A stretch of DNA of 64,000 bases from Aphrophora alni (GCA_963513935.1 OY740769.1:69522984-69586983); one strand, 5' to 3'. Positions 1 to 12,620 are shown, counted from the first letter of the stretch. A program made the numbers and translations. The notes: generated by a model not told the origin, from the sequence alone.

Positions 1-359
1 TGATCCTACATGAAATATACGATAAATATATTTGATTTGAACACACTGGCAGCGAGCCGTTTAATTAACAGTACATAATATTTAGACTGTATAGTTATTT
101 ATTACAAATTCCAGAAATTTTTAAGATGTGCTAATCATTGCAACTGAAATATATTTCAATATATTAGAAAATAAATTATAGTTGTTTTACATTGTACATT
201 AAAATTAAATAAATTATCAATTTATTACTAAAATATTTACTTTCCTATCGATAACCAATGAGTGAATCGATTAAACCTACTTACTAAATGGTTACTTTTT
301 TTACTATGAAACCATTAATATCCAATGATGTGAGGATTTGACATAGTTTCCTGCTTTAT
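1..359. other. AT-rich stretch, no feature seen
   Basis: Low-complexity AT-rich DNA with no open frame of note, no repeat partner found in the window and no recognisable RNA gene. Confidence 0.5.
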
Positions 360-520
360 AGTACATTCGTGATGAAGAGAAATATTTCATGTACAAGTAG
401 ACAACGGTTGAAACAAGATTGATTTATAAATTAATATTGTATTACTTCTACAATTTCCGTTGACGCCGTTAGAGAGAAGAGGGTTAAAGTGACGACACGA
501 AAACCCCCTATAGTAGGACT
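360..520 (+). repeat. Dispersed repeat R6, copy 1
   Basis: One of three diverged copies of a segment whose best-kept core reads TTTCCGTTGACNNNGTTAGAG (here near 455-474). The other copies are at about 6080-6290 and 23090-23310. All three have an AT-rich 5' part of roughly 100 bp before the core and a GC-richer tail after it. No terminal repeats or coding frame were seen, so the class is unknown. Copies 2 and 3 both lie 570-650 bp from a copy of the same exon (see 6864-7029 and 23826-23977); no exon was found near this copy. Confidence 0.5.
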
Positions 521-2685
521 AACACTAGTTATTTAGACGCCAGGAGTGTATATTCCAATTGTATAGCAATGCAGTAACACAACAAAAAAATATAATTATT
601 TTAATTTCCAATTATAGGAAACACAAACAAATTGTCATCTCATTTATAGGCTACATACACGTAAGACAACTTAAAGTTATAAGCAAAACGTGCACTTGCA
701 CAAAGCCTTTGAAATCAATAAAAATAGTAATTGCCTCTTCAAATCCGTATTCTAAAACACGTTCACAGATTAAAACTTTGTTTTATACGTTAGCTACAAC
801 TAGGAAACTGTTAATTGTTAACAGATAAGGGAATATATCCCCCCACTGAAATATAAAAATTAGTGCAAATATTATTTTACTAGAATAACAAAGAATTGTT
901 TTTAAAACAATTGCAATTATTTAGAGATTTGTATTGTAATCAATAATTAAATAAGGCAATGAATGAAAGTCACTGTATTTAAAAATTTAAAAAAGTATTA
1001 TGTATAAGTTATTTACATTAATTTGTCAACAACAGAATATACATATAAATGCATAGCGTTTATTCTAAATACCCTAAACTTATGAGTTTATTAGGCATTA
1101 GCCTGTTTCAACAAACGCATATAACATGGTGTGACGTGTTTGACATGTTGACGTGTTTGACATGTTTGACATTGTGTCTGCAGTCAATTGGCTAAAACAC
1201 ATAACAGAGTTTGACAAAGACCGTATAAAAAAAGCTAACAAAGCCGTTGATGAAATTGAACAAAGTGATGACAGAAGACCAATTTGTCAAAATGGAGATT
1301 AGAAGATTACTTGAGGATGTTACGTGCAATCTTCGTGTTTATATGAAAAAGGTGTTTTCAAAAACTTTTTTTTTCACATTAGGAACATTTTCTCAGCAAC
1401 CGTGAAAGCAAATCTAATATATATCTTTTATTTGTTAGTTTATGTTATCATTTATCATTAACCACAGGTGTTTGAAGATATTCTCTTTTCAAGTCATTTA
1501 TATTATTTTTAAACATTATTAAATATTACATTTTTTAACGTAATTTTATAATGTTTTAAAATAAAATCTATTTGAGTAAATTGAAAAAAACTCTGTGTCT
1601 AATTTTACACACAAGTACACAGATTAAAGGTAAAAATATTTACTAAGCTATTCTGATATTTTAGATATAAATGTTCCTCGAACTTATCTAAATTAACATT
1701 GTTAAGATAGGTCTCCCGAACCCCTTTAGTACGATATAATATAAAAATTAGAGTTTATTTTCTAAATATGAACGACACTTTAACTCTGCCTCGCATTTTG
1801 TTGACAAAGCAAGTTGGCTGTCACTCCATATTGCTGACATTGTTTTATATAGAAACACTGCTTTAAGTGTTATTATTTTCTAAGTGTTTTGGAAAATTAA
1901 ATAATCCACGTAGATATTGAATGTCTTATGATAAAGAAGAATTAACGACAGTTTGCTTGATTATGATAATGTAAAGATATTTTATAGAACGATTCATACT
2001 TTCATTTTTCCTTTTAGACAGTCAATACTATAGGTATCGTTTATATTTATGAGACACATTGTTTTATACGAATAATTAAAAAACTTCCAGATGTTTTATT
2101 ATGATCGTTTAATTCATTAGGGCTGTAAGGAACTGACAAATAACAGCTGAATGTAAGTAATTGACATATTAGGTGTCAGTAGTTTTATTACTTTAAGCGA
2201 ATACAAATCATAGTACGCCTAGATTGTTTTAATTTATAGAACATTAACTCGACAATGATGCTACATTAAGTAGGATATAATTATTTTTCATGATTTATAT
2301 AATGTTTCTCCGTGTTCATCTTAGAGATACCAACAATACTTAGTTTTAATCTATTTCTTTTTAATTTAAACTCTTTTATCTATTACGTTACCAACTAAAA
2401 TTCATATTAAAGACAGTTACAATGGATAAAGTTTTAATTAATGCCAATTTATTGACATTTTAAAATGTTTGATTAAAATTATCTGGAAGAAATAATTACG
2501 AATTGTTTTCATATATGTGGTTTTTCTTGATAAAATTACTGCAATGATTTTGCACAGATTATTTATTATTAGTAATCATGAATTAAAAACCCACAAAATA
2601 TCTCACATCCTGCTCATTGGTATCCTAATATAATTGTAAAAATATAATTCACATATGTATTTTTAAGCAAGTGAAAAAAATACAC
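521..2685. other. Gene-free AT-rich stretch
   Basis: Contains an 89-codon frame at 559-828 rich in Lys, Ile and Thr that looks like a chance frame in AT-rich DNA. There is also a small degenerate tandem repeat at 1131-1173. Nothing else was recognised. Confidence 0.5.
1131..1173 (+). repeat. Short degenerate tandem repeat, about 17-bp unit
   Basis: The unit GACGTGTTTGACATGTT occurs twice in succession, followed by a partial TTTGACATT. TGACATG and TGACGTG alternate within it. Confidence 0.7.
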
Positions 2686-3065
2686 TTTTTAGAAAAAGGG
2701 GAAAATAAGGAGAATTTCTGTAAATGATATGGCGACAAACTTATAAAAATAATGTCTCTTGTTTTGATTGTCAAAGCTTTCTCGCTAACCCCACTCTATT
2801 TAGATCTTTTGTACTCTGAAGTATATAACGACACCCTTTCATGTAACTTCTTTACAATTACGTACAAGTATTTGACCTTGTCACATTTCACATTTTACAT
2901 TTTGTTTATATTTTGTTTTAGAGTTGGGATTATTAAATTATTAATATAGACACGAATGATCCAAGTGAATAGAAAATTTATATTATGTTTTCGACTCTGT
3001 TCCACCGGTAAATTCTATACGTTAGCGTAATGGCCGGTTGAAATTGATGTTCAATCCATATTGAT
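2686..3065 (+). repeat. Dispersed repeat R4, copy 1
   Basis: Clearly related to 12820-13175. Shared landmarks in the same order are ATGGCGACAAAC (ATGGCGCCAAAC in the other copy), TTTAGATCTTTTGT, CGACACCCTTTCA (CGACATCCTTTCA), a pyrimidine-rich tract ending in TTTTGTTTTAG (TTTTGTTTCAG), then ATTGTTAAAT-like sequence and an ACGTTAN run. The T-tract plus AG looks like a splice acceptor in both copies. The 65-codon frame at 2752-2949 lies inside this repeat and is not kept in copy 2, so it is not annotated as a gene. Confidence 0.6.
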
Positions 3066-3789
3066 AAAGTTGTACGTTTCAAATTCACAAAAAATGGGTT
3101 TCATTAAAGTGTAGAAACATAGATTCGTAAACTGACTGTAGTAAATCATAAATGTTAGAGTGTGAAAATAACGAATTAAAAATAAATATGATTCCGCACT
3201 ACGTCTACTTTCACTACACTACAAATAATTAATCACACTACAATAAACCTACTTTATATTATCTGCAAATATTTCATTTACTGGACTATAAATACAATGC
3301 TATATTATTCAAAAATATTACATGGTTCAACAAAACCTGAGATTATCTTTGAAATAAACCAAAGTGAAAATAATATGAATTTTACAATATTTGTACATAT
3401 TATGACAGCTTGTAGTAAATATATGCACCTTAAAAATTTGAAAAGATGATGATTAAGATTGTGTTGGTTAATTTAACAATCTTTGAATATCACCTTTACA
3501 AATTTAAAGAGATAACCCTTGATTCATCATTTTTCACTACAACATCTATTTGGATCATAAACATTCTTATTTCACAGAAGCTTTCTTAAATCTCTCAGAT
3601 ATTGGACCTTCAACGACATGGTCTATGATTTTATCTGATAGATCATTTGATTAATGACTGATCAATAATTTAAAGCCAAATGTATAGACATAAAATGTTA
3701 TATCCCTGTCTTAACCCTCCATCTGGCGCATGTTAATTTGTCTTAAAAATTCTTCGTTCGTTTAAAAATTAATAAAATATATTATTTGT

Positions 3790-4420
3790 ATACAAAACCT
3801 AACTTATAAGACATCATTTTTCTCAGAAAGATGCATAGAATTCATCTATGTAATAAAAAAGTTTGAAACAGTTTTGGAGTAAGTATGTTAGATGTCAAAA
3901 AATAATATTAGCTTTTTTTCAGAAAAACCTGTATCACCCAAAATCAATAACTTACTACCTTTTTCTAAGATATACACAATTTTTGTGTATTATTTTTGAA
4001 TATATTTAGGAAAAAAAAATGTTACATTTTCAAAATTTAAATAAATGTTTTAAAAAAAAATGTAATTAGACCTCTTTTCATTTAATAATTTTCCAAAAAT
4101 AGTAATATATATTTTATACGAGAGTACTATATATCATTATGTTCAGAAAGGTGCATAGAATGTAGGTGTGTAGTGAAAAAAATGTTAGATGTATCACATT
4201 TGGAGTTTTTTGGACCAAAAAATCGAAAAGTAACGTAGAGTAAAATTTCACAGAAATCAGTACATAAACCATATTAATTTTTATTATTATTATTATTATT
4301 TTTTTTTAAATATTACTACAGATTTGTAATATATTTGTGGATAAAATTTTCCAAAAAAAATCTATTTTTTTAATTTTCATTAGACATAAGTCATTTATGA
4401 TAAAAATCTACCTTCCCAAT
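3790..4420 (+). repeat. Possible old tandem duplication, about 320-bp period
   Basis: CAGAAAGATGCATAGAAT at 3824 and CAGAAAGGTGCATAGAAT at 4144 are followed in both cases by a T-rich or A-rich run, GTTTGGAG-like or ATTTGGAG-like sequence and further weak similarity. The period is 320 bp. Similarity outside the core is weak and partly due to base composition. Confidence 0.4.
4279..4300 (+). repeat. (ATT)n microsatellite
   Basis: About seven ATT units followed by a T run. Confidence 0.85.
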
Positions 4421-4440
4421 AGCCTAGACGTTGAGGTTAG

Positions 4441-4768
4441 GTTTGGCTAGGGCTGTGAAAAAAACAACCAAAAATATGATATATCACTAATAAATACACT
4501 CCACAAACATTGACACATTTATTAGAAGTTGTATATACATTTATATATTATGTATATACATATTATAGTAAATAAATGGTTTCTTGAAACTAAAAGTTCC
4601 AAAAGCACATCATGTAGGCTAGACTAGGCCTGCAAAATACGTCGAAAATATGAATCATCACTCAAATAACTACACTCTACAAACATTGACACATTTATTT
4701 TAAGTTGTATAAACAAATTATAATAAAAAAATCACTTCATGAAACTTATATTCACTATAAAAACACAT
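4441..4768 (+). repeat. Tandem duplication, about 175-bp unit, two copies
   Basis: Copy 1 is 4441-4610 and copy 2 is 4614-4768. Both start with GGCTAG and share ACAAACATTGACACATTTAT at 4503 and 4679 (period 176). Both end with a CTTGAAACT or CATGAAACT segment and AGCACAT or AACACAT. Copies differ by substitutions and small AT indels, so the duplication is old but recognisable throughout. Confidence 0.8.
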
Positions 4769-5721
4769 ATTACACTTTGAAATTTTTACATCGGCAAAAA
4801 CCTTACGAGATCAAAGTAACAAATTGAGGTTATTCTTGGTTTTATAAAGTACCACAGCCTTTGTATATTTCCTTCTTCAGATGTGTTTCAAATACAAGGT
4901 TAAACATTGAAACCTCCTCTTTACAGTTATATCAAAAACGACAAGATTGTATAAAAATAAAGATCGGATTCTTCAAAACTGTCTAGACACTGAATATCGC
5001 AAACCGGTCTGAAAGTTCAGAGGATCATTTCCTAGAATAATTATAACCATTAACTTATGATAATTTCGACTTCATAGTTCGAAAGAGAAAGAAAAATACT
5101 ATATATTATTGTCAACTTGCCGTGTCAAAGTGTCGGAACCTGGCGCTATGAACGTCAACTTCAGTCAAGTCATGTTTTTCTATTTTAAGCAACTTTAAAT
5201 TTTCTAAACTTGGTTATGAAAGATTAAAAGATTACATTTTCAATGGTATATAATACATTTCGATAATATAATATCTACTAGGATAAAAGTTGAATGGTCA
5301 AAAATGTAATTTTTAGCATGTAAAATAGCGTTAAAATTCTTGATTTTTTTATTTATTTTTATATAATAAAAACTATTTTACGTGGAAACATTTAAAAAAG
5401 ACGGATTTGAAGAGAAAGACGCGATCTATCAAGCAGTGTTATGTTAAATCTGCCTGACAGAAATTTCGAATCGGGAATATCAGACAAACGAGAGGTAAAT
5501 TTTGTTTAAAACTTGTTAACGTAAAACTTAGATTTTACCAATTTTTGGAATATTCATTATAACGTTTTGTGATATTTATTTTTTGCATGATATGCATCTA
5601 CGGAAAATTAGCTTTCTAACGGTATTTTATTTATTGCGATAGGACAATTTTAAGTGGGCGTAACGTTGAATTCCAAAATACGTGTTTTATAGTTAGTGAA
5701 GTGAGCCATGACTAATGTCAC

Positions 5722-5748
5722 GACCACTTTTTAAGGCAAAAAGTGGTC
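5722..5748. repeat. Perfect 11-bp-stem hairpin
   Basis: GACCACTTTTT and AAAAAGTGGTC flank the 5-nt loop AAGGC. The hairpin is isolated, with no terminator role expected in a eukaryotic genome. It could be the core of a small palindromic repeat. Confidence 0.75.
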
Positions 5749-6079
5749 ACCTACCAGTTCAAGGGTGTTCTGTTATTTATTCAATATGTTCTTTAGAGCC
5801 TCCAAATTCAACAACCTTAGTTTGTAGTTCAGGATTAAAAATGGTTAATTAAGAGGTTCAAAATTTAAGAACGGTAAATATGTTAAACTTTTTCAGGTCT
5901 TTTATGTTGAAAAATGAAAAATAGACAACAGTTGTAACTGAAGTTTGTTTGGATGTTTAGAAAACAAACACTTTATTTTTTTATTTTTAGAATTATATAA
6001 AAATAATAATACCAAGTTTCATTTAAATATTTCTAATACGTATTAAAGTTTTCCCAATTAAAAATATAATAGAAGAAAA

Positions 6080-6290
6080 CATGTCTACTTCTAGTAAATT
6101 CAGAATTTTACACAATTTGTTGCTTACAGTTAGTTCCAAAGATCACCTGCGAGAAGAGATATTTAAATTATAAAAACACAGAAGTTGAAAGGGTTAAGTA
6201 ATGAACTAATATTTTTCCTGGCCATTTCCGTTGACCGAGTTAGAGGCGGGGTAGTTCTTAACACGCAAACAGGGAACAACACTCTTCATA
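6080..6290 (+). repeat. Dispersed repeat R6, copy 2
   Basis: Core CATTTCCGTTGACCGAGTTAG at about 6225-6245, preceded by GAGAAGAGATATTTAAAT-like sequence that also resembles copy 1 (GAAGAGAAATATTT). It lies about 0.65 kb from the exon pseudocopy at 6864-7029, the same arrangement as copy 3 and the exon at 23826-23977. Confidence 0.55.
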
Positions 6291-6863
6291 TTTTTTTTAA
6301 ATTTTAGTCTTGCATTCGTGTTTAAACATTATTTTTAACTCGATGACAAAATAAATCCATGACTTTGGATTTCATACATTTAACTCCATTTCGTTGGTTA
6401 GTTACATCTACAATATGCGTAATCTTTGAGGGAGAAATCAACCGATTCACCAATCAGAAACCGCAAATATTACGAAATAAAATTTCCAGAAAAAAGAAAA
6501 CAATAGTAACCAATAACGTCAAGGATTTTGCAATCTCTTGTGACAATAACACAAATGTGAGACCAACTGTTGTCTATTTTCTAAACGTAACATTATAGTC
6601 AACTATTTTTAATAATAATATTAGCTAAAGGAAACTATGTACTTTTTTGTAATTTTAAATACGATATCTGAGTAGTCGCTTGACAGTTTTGTGGAACTAC
6701 ATTATGTATAACTCGCTTGTAAATATTTGTTGTCAGGAGTTCATAATTATTTAGATTATCAAATATTTCATTACGTGGTAATTGTAAAGGAAACAATTAT
6801 TTATAATTTAATATTTACTAGTTTGTATTATTCAAAAATTAGAAAAACAATCTAGGCATATAT

Positions 6864-7029
6864 CTTAATTTTTCCATGGAATTGTCCGCCCTGAACTCTC
6901 AAAACTAGAACCTCTCATTTCCAACATACTAACTTTATTTAGCAGGGAATGTGTTGCTAACCTTTCGCCTCTTTTAACTTCTATTACCACTGTTTCTAGA
7001 TGTACCCGGTCTCTGCCCCATAGCACTAT
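6864..7029 (-). pseudogene. Decayed copy of the 23.9-kb exon
   Basis: This minus-strand segment aligns over nearly its whole length with the candidate exon at 23826-23977. It is broken: one base of the start codon is deleted (ATAGTG instead of ATGAGTG), there is an in-frame stop about 17 codons in, several 1-3-base indels follow, and the splice donor GT is changed to TT. The last 15 codons before the donor are best kept (SSFESSGRTIPW region). There, three of the four differences from the intact copy are synonymous third-base changes. Similarity fades quickly outside the exon limits, which suggests that past coding constraint, not recent duplication, preserved it. The gene family is not recognised. 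It could instead be a member of an unknown repeat family. Confidence 0.6.
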
Positions 7030-8785
7030 TTATTATTTTATTTTAATTTTTTTTTCTAACGCTGACTTTTATTAATTTTAAGTATATTATTTTGAAAAAA
7101 ATAATTTAATTTTCATTTATACTGTAGTGATTTAATATATTTTAAATATGAACTAATTCAATTATGGCATTATATATTATGTTTATCATTTATTTGAATG
7201 TTCATGTAGGTCATTTAAGCAATCTATATATTAACGTAAAAGGAATTAAAATTCTTACTAAAATAAATCCAAAAAATTTCTATAAAACTGTACATAATTT
7301 TTAATGTGTGGTATTATTGAATTTATTACAAAAAAAATCGCTCTTAAGAATATATTTGTTTATATAGATTTAGACATTGAGCACGTATTTTTTTTTCTAA
7401 TTTCTTTGATTTCTTTTACTTCTTTCATTATATAAAATCACTCCAGTATACTTGAATAATTAAAACATAGTATTAGTTATCACAGCTCAAAATACCCAGA
7501 AAATTATGTTCGGGGATAAATTATTAAACGGTACTTGCTATTTAAAATAAATAAATATGTAAAACTTGCTTACATATCGAGAACTAATATTATCATCTAT
7601 AATATATATAAAACATTCCGTTTTTATTGTGTTTCGTTTATAAAAAGTACTATATAAGAAATACTTGTACTTTTCTTAAAATTATGGGCCCAAAATTATG
7701 AACCAATATATTATCAATGTGTTTTTACACAAAAAACTAAGACGATGAAATGGATTATATGAGATCTTATTAAACATTATACATTCTTTTTTAAATTTGA
7801 CTACAAAGCAAGGGACCATTCACAATAAAAACAGTAATGTACAACCAGAACTAGGTAAAAAAAAATACTTATATTAAGCTATCAAGTGTTAATAAATTGT
7901 ATTGCTTATGCTATAGTAACCTAACGACTGTGAAATAAATTTAAAGCAAGTAATTTATTAAAAGGACAACGTGGTTTGTATGCAATTTATGTGATATTTC
8001 ATTTGAATCAAGCTACATGGATTAACTACATGGATTAACTACATGGAAATCCATTTCAATAAATAAATAATAATTTTTACAGTTTATTTTCCAAGATTAT
8101 ATTACAATACCAAACCCCAAACTGCTTTATTGGGGTAAATACCACAACAAAATTGATGTCAGATTTTCCATATTGTATTTTTTATAAAAAATAGAACAAT
8201 ACTAATTATATTATTATATATCTATATACTACTAACTAGAGTTTAGTCAATGGGAATCTTGTGTGTTATCTCTATCAGTACTACGAGTTGTATAATAATT
8301 AGGGGGTCGAATATTAAATATATTGTTTAATGAATTGATTATTTTTGTATGTTTGCTATTGGCATTTATGAAAAGCCGCCTGCCCTAACAGTAAAGATTG
8401 CATAGAAAAATATATTATTTGTAGCCAATTAGGTCAAGTATAAGGATCTGATAAACTCTTGTTAGATGGCTTGCCACTAATCTGATCAGAATTTCGAACC
8501 TTCCACAGCTTGGTGTTGGTTATTACTAAATTAATCTATTCAAAAATCAAAAATTCCCTAATTTTGCCTGAAGGTTGTGATAACCGGACAATAGTAATGT
8601 AATATAATATAAAAACAATTCAGTTACGATTAGAAGTGTTATTCAAGTAAACAATTTAAAAAAATAAAGACTCTTCTTAAGAAAGATTTCGCTTTCAATA
8701 TAAAAATAATGATGTCTTCTCCTCATTCTTGACAACAACAAAGAAACTACATTATATATAATAAAGCTGAAACGTGTTTATCCAA
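7030..8785. other. Gene-free AT-rich stretch
   Basis: No supported gene. It contains only a short 13-bp tandem repeat at 8013-8046 and long A/T runs. Confidence 0.5.
8013..8046 (+). repeat. 13-bp tandem repeat, 2.6 copies
   Basis: CTACATGGATTAA at 8013-8025 and again at 8026-8038, then CTACATGG at 8039-8046. The copies are identical. Confidence 0.85.
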
Positions 8786-8905
8786 TAAAACGGAACTTGA
8801 TACAACTGTCACGTTTATGGATGAGTAAATTTAGAAAAAGGATATATTGTGGTAGACTTTGGTGTTGTGAAACGGGAAACCAGAAATGCTTTCATCTTGT
8901 TTTTT
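8786..8905 (+). repeat. Dispersed repeat R3, copy 1
   Basis: Related to 28866-28985. Both contain TACAACTGTCACGTTT, then GATGARTWAAT-like sequence, an AAAAGAGGA or AAAAAGGA run, TAGACTTTGGTGTT (TAGGCTTTGGTATC) and GGGAAAC. No frame is shared between the copies, so this is a non-coding repeat of unknown class. Confidence 0.6.
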
Positions 8906-9016
8906 AAATTACGTCACGCTTTGCTTACAATTGTTTATGGAGCTCCGCCTTGGTACAACAAATCCCTTTATACATAATTATGACCACCATTTTCTTCGTT
9001 TGTGTATTACTCTTGG

Positions 9017-9036
9017 CTTTGAGGCGGGCCTCAAAG
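9017..9036. repeat. Perfect 8-bp-stem GC-rich hairpin
   Basis: CTTTGAGG and CCTCAAAG flank the loop CGGG. It is notable only for its GC content in very AT-rich surroundings. Confidence 0.65.
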
Positions 9037-9257
9037 TACTTAACATGAATAAATAATGCATTTTAGCTTCACACGCTGCAGTTACTTGCCTGTTTAATAA
9101 CTTGGAGAATAATAATTATTCGAATAAATTATATAAATTGTGTGCAAAGTTGTTCTCACATCCATACACAAACCTAATATTAGTACATTATCATTACTTG
9201 AAAATTAGACTTAACGATTTTGAGCATTTTTTTGTAGTATATGCACTAGTGACACAA

Positions 9258-9277
9258 ACAATAACTAGTGTTATTGT
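9258..9277. repeat. Small inverted repeat around ACTAGT
   Basis: ACAATAAC, TAGT, GTTATTGT: perfect 8-bp arms. Three ACTAGT hexamers lie within about 60 bp (9245, 9264 and 9293). Confidence 0.6.
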
Positions 9278-12200
9278 CATCCCTCTAAAAAACACTAGTT
9301 TTTGGGTTAGACGCTACAATACAAAAATTTAATTTATCGGTTTTTACAAATCACTTAAAGCGATTTTGAACACATGTGTGTGAATTATGAAGTTTTAAAC
9401 CAAACCCTAAGTCAAAAAATCACAGGTAAGGAGTAAAAAAAATTTTTTAATCGGATATCATTTCCTTATTTTACAAATTATTTATTAAACACAACTATAT
9501 TAGTAATATAAGGCAGATTGGTTTGGATAATACGTATTTACATTTCAATACAAATCTTTTTAGCAATCGCTTTTGTAAGTTTTGAAATAATGGAACGATT
9601 TGGTTAATTCTACTTTCTATAAAAAGAAAATATTTTCTACTTTTTATACACATATATATTTGGAAATAAGGACCAATACATATAAGTTTTGCCTTTAGAG
9701 GATAGGTTTTTTTTTTAAATCTGTTCATAATAGTAAGAGGAAAATATAAAGAGGAAGTTTGAGATAATCGAAGTGTTCTTGTGATAAGTCTAACGTCAGC
9801 TTCAACTCTAATGTTGAGCTTCGTTCCATTTTCATTTTTAAGGGTACTTGTGATATATCGTTCACTGTATTTAGTTTTTCAGTGAATACTAAAACTCAAA
9901 ATCTAAAGTAATTATTATGAAAAGTTCTTAAAAAGAACGGTAAAAAAAAAAATTGTAGAGGGTGGGTATAAATTGACTAAATAAATAGAAATGTTTCCAA
10001 TAGGGTACCCCGGTGTAGAGGCTGACGTATATCAGTATTTATATGTTTGTCAGTGTCAAATTTAACATCACATATAACTTTATATCCAAAAGCAACATAA
10101 AATGTTGGTACTGGTGCCCTTTCTATATACAATTCCGTTATAATTTCTGAATGTTTCTTGAAAATATTTTTCAACTATCCTTACTTTTGTATCCTTTGTA
10201 AAATGCTACATCAAGATAAAGCAAGATGTTTTACGACTTAATGTAAAACGGGTGTGGTTTTAATACAATTATTTGCAGTTCACAAAGAAAACATTCAATT
10301 ATTTAAAAAGCAGAGAAAAAATATAAAAAATGTTATATTCAACCTTCCAAAACCAAATAAAAATCGACTGAAACTATTCGTCAACAAAGATATCAGTTCA
10401 GTAGTTTTGAGCGAACAAATGAAATCAAACCATGGAAGAACAAAACTATTTATGTACTTAAATTTGGACCTCAACGTACATAATTGTTTCCATACATTCA
10501 TTGTATGGTTTCTTTCCTCACAGGAAATCTTATTTGATTAAAATATAGCTTTAACGGCAGTCTAGTTTCACTTGTATATTATTAAAGTGTTGTATTTTTA
10601 CTTGCGATTGTTTACAAGACTCTGACCATTAATCATCACATTTTACTAAACTAAATCTCTAGAGTCGATTACATAAAATTGGCTTTTTTTAAACGTGAAT
10701 TATCAATAACTCATGAACCGCAATTTTTTTGGAGAGATGGCGACAAATTCGTATTACTTGTTTGTCCCTAAAGTGATACAATTAATTACGAATATTTCCA
10801 AAAACATAACTTCATCGTTATATCAATATAAAACATATTCATTCACAAATTCTATGTACGAGTCTTAAATAAAAATTCTAAGATACGACCCAAAAGTTAT
10901 AAAACCAACAATATGCCACACATACACTTCCCTTATATGGCACCCCTACAGTTGATAATAAGATATGTTATGTTATATTCTGAAACATGAAGTCTCTTTT
11001 ATATTTTAATAATTTCTTAACTTGTGGACTAAGAAAAAACCCTTTAATTTCGAGTCCATAAATACTGAATGTTCTAAGAAAAATATATCAAAATAATATT
11101 TAATACTTGACGGTTGATAGACTATATACCTAAATGTCTATATTTACGAATTACATCAATGATCAATGACATTATATCTTAAGATATGTACCATGACGTA
11201 CATAAGTTCTCTGCTTCCAATTTAAACGTTTTTTAACTACTGTTAATTACTTATTCAGCATACTATGGGATCGTCGCAAGTAGTTCTATTGTTTAAATGG
11301 TACAGATGTTTCACCTACATGAGGCTTAGGGCGGTAATAATTTACACCTCATAATCGATGTACACTACATGTTAGATTTAAACACTACATATTACTCACT
11401 TTTGCAATTTTAAATTATTATTTTATTTCGTATTTTAAGCCATTAATTAGGTATCATAACAATATCCTTATCCTGTAATTCCTTTTCATGTTATTATGAG
11501 ATATAACATGTAAAACAAGGTAATTTTCAAACTAACCGCTAAAGCAGTAATAGATCTGCGATGCTAAGGATATGAACTTTACCAGGACTTGTCATTCTTT
11601 ATCTCAAAGGCTAGTGTAACAAATCAGTTTCATTTTTAAGTTGTTTATATTTCAATTAATTATGATCTATGTTCCTTTTGGACTGTCACAAATTATTTTG
11701 AAGTTTAACAGTTTGTTACCTCTTTTTGTTTTCACGCACCATAGTATTGCACTAAAATTATAGTACACGTCAAACAAAATTGAAAGTTTATTTTTGGATC
11801 GTGACCACAAATTTTACACCAGCTGTTACTGGTAGACTCAATATTTTTTTAAATCATGTACCCAAAACATTTGTAACTTTGTATTTTATTTCGTTTAAAA
11901 ATATTGTAAATTAATCATCAATAGGATAAAAGTTTTCATACAAAAGGGCGACATATATTCGCTCGTTTGAAATTTGTATTTTTTAGTTATGAGTAGCACA
12001 GTTAAAATTATTCGACACGAATTGTAAAACGTAAGACTAACAAATTACTCCCATCGTATAAAACTAATAATCAAATGACACAAAACTTTATTTTACAACA
12101 AAACAAACAATACAATAATAACGACCGACGTAAGCAAAAATCCAAACGTTACTGTTATTTCCTTTTAAACAAAGTTTTAGTCAAATTTATGGAATACAAC

Positions 12201-12430
12201 CATTCATATTCCAATGTTGATACCAATTGCCAACCATTACAAATATGTAAGAAAAGCAAACAAATGGGCGCGCTGAAAAAATATGAAATATATGATGCGC
12301 AGAAAAAAAGTCCAGATCTTATGTTAAATAACCAATTGAACTTCAATAAAATATTATGTATGATACAGCAATAGCAATACATAAGTAAAAGCAAACTTTG
12401 AGCGGTATTGCACGGTAGAGGTCTAGCGTC
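9278..12430. other. Gene-free stretch with chance frames
   Basis: Several frames of 65-99 codons occur here (for example 12075-12374 on plus, 10254-10541 on plus overlapped by a minus frame, and 9977-10174 on minus). They are rich in Asn, Lys, Ile and Phe, overlap each other on opposite strands, and show no motif, paired exon or consistent splice site. I see no gene that can be supported. Confidence 0.45.
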
Positions 12431-12433
12431 TTC

Positions 12434-12620
12434 AGTTACTGTAAGTTAGTATTCGATGATGTACACTCGCTGAGTAATAGTTTGTACATTATTGTGTTAT
12501 TGTGCGCGTTTGTTTGTGTTTGTGTTAAGTTGACTGTATATTTATTATGATGTAATAACGACCTCAATAGAGCGAGAATCTGATGATGTAAATGATCCGA
12601 TTCACGTCATAAACAGTAAA
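12434..12620 (+). other. Candidate untranslated first exon with promoter start
   Basis: A block of raised GC content stands out from the AT-rich surroundings. An arthropod-type initiator TCAGTT at 12432-12437 would set transcription start at the A (12434). The block ends at AGTAAA|GTGAGT, a good splice donor at 12621. No TATA box is evident upstream. Inside are three short ATGATGTAN motifs, each followed soon by a stop, so the exon would be a 5' UTR with tiny upstream frames. This is inference from sequence shape only. A decayed repeat or chance match would look the same, and no downstream exon was found in the window. Confidence 0.3.

Noticed and set aside
9977..10174. 65-codon minus frame with protein-like composition, and a short match between its end (GTLLETFLFI) and GTTLETFLLN near 14300
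   Set aside because: The match is about 22 of 28 bases and not extended by flanking similarity; too short to call a repeat or exon pair.
10254..10541. 95-codon plus frame overlapping a 68-codon minus frame
   Set aside because: Both strands are open because the DNA is poor in stops there; composition is Lys, Asn, Phe and Leu with no motif or signals.
12075..12374. 99-codon plus frame just upstream of the possible TSS at 12434
   Set aside because: Rich in Asn, Gln, Lys and Tyr, overlapped by a 79-codon minus frame. It has no splice context and lies upstream of the candidate promoter.
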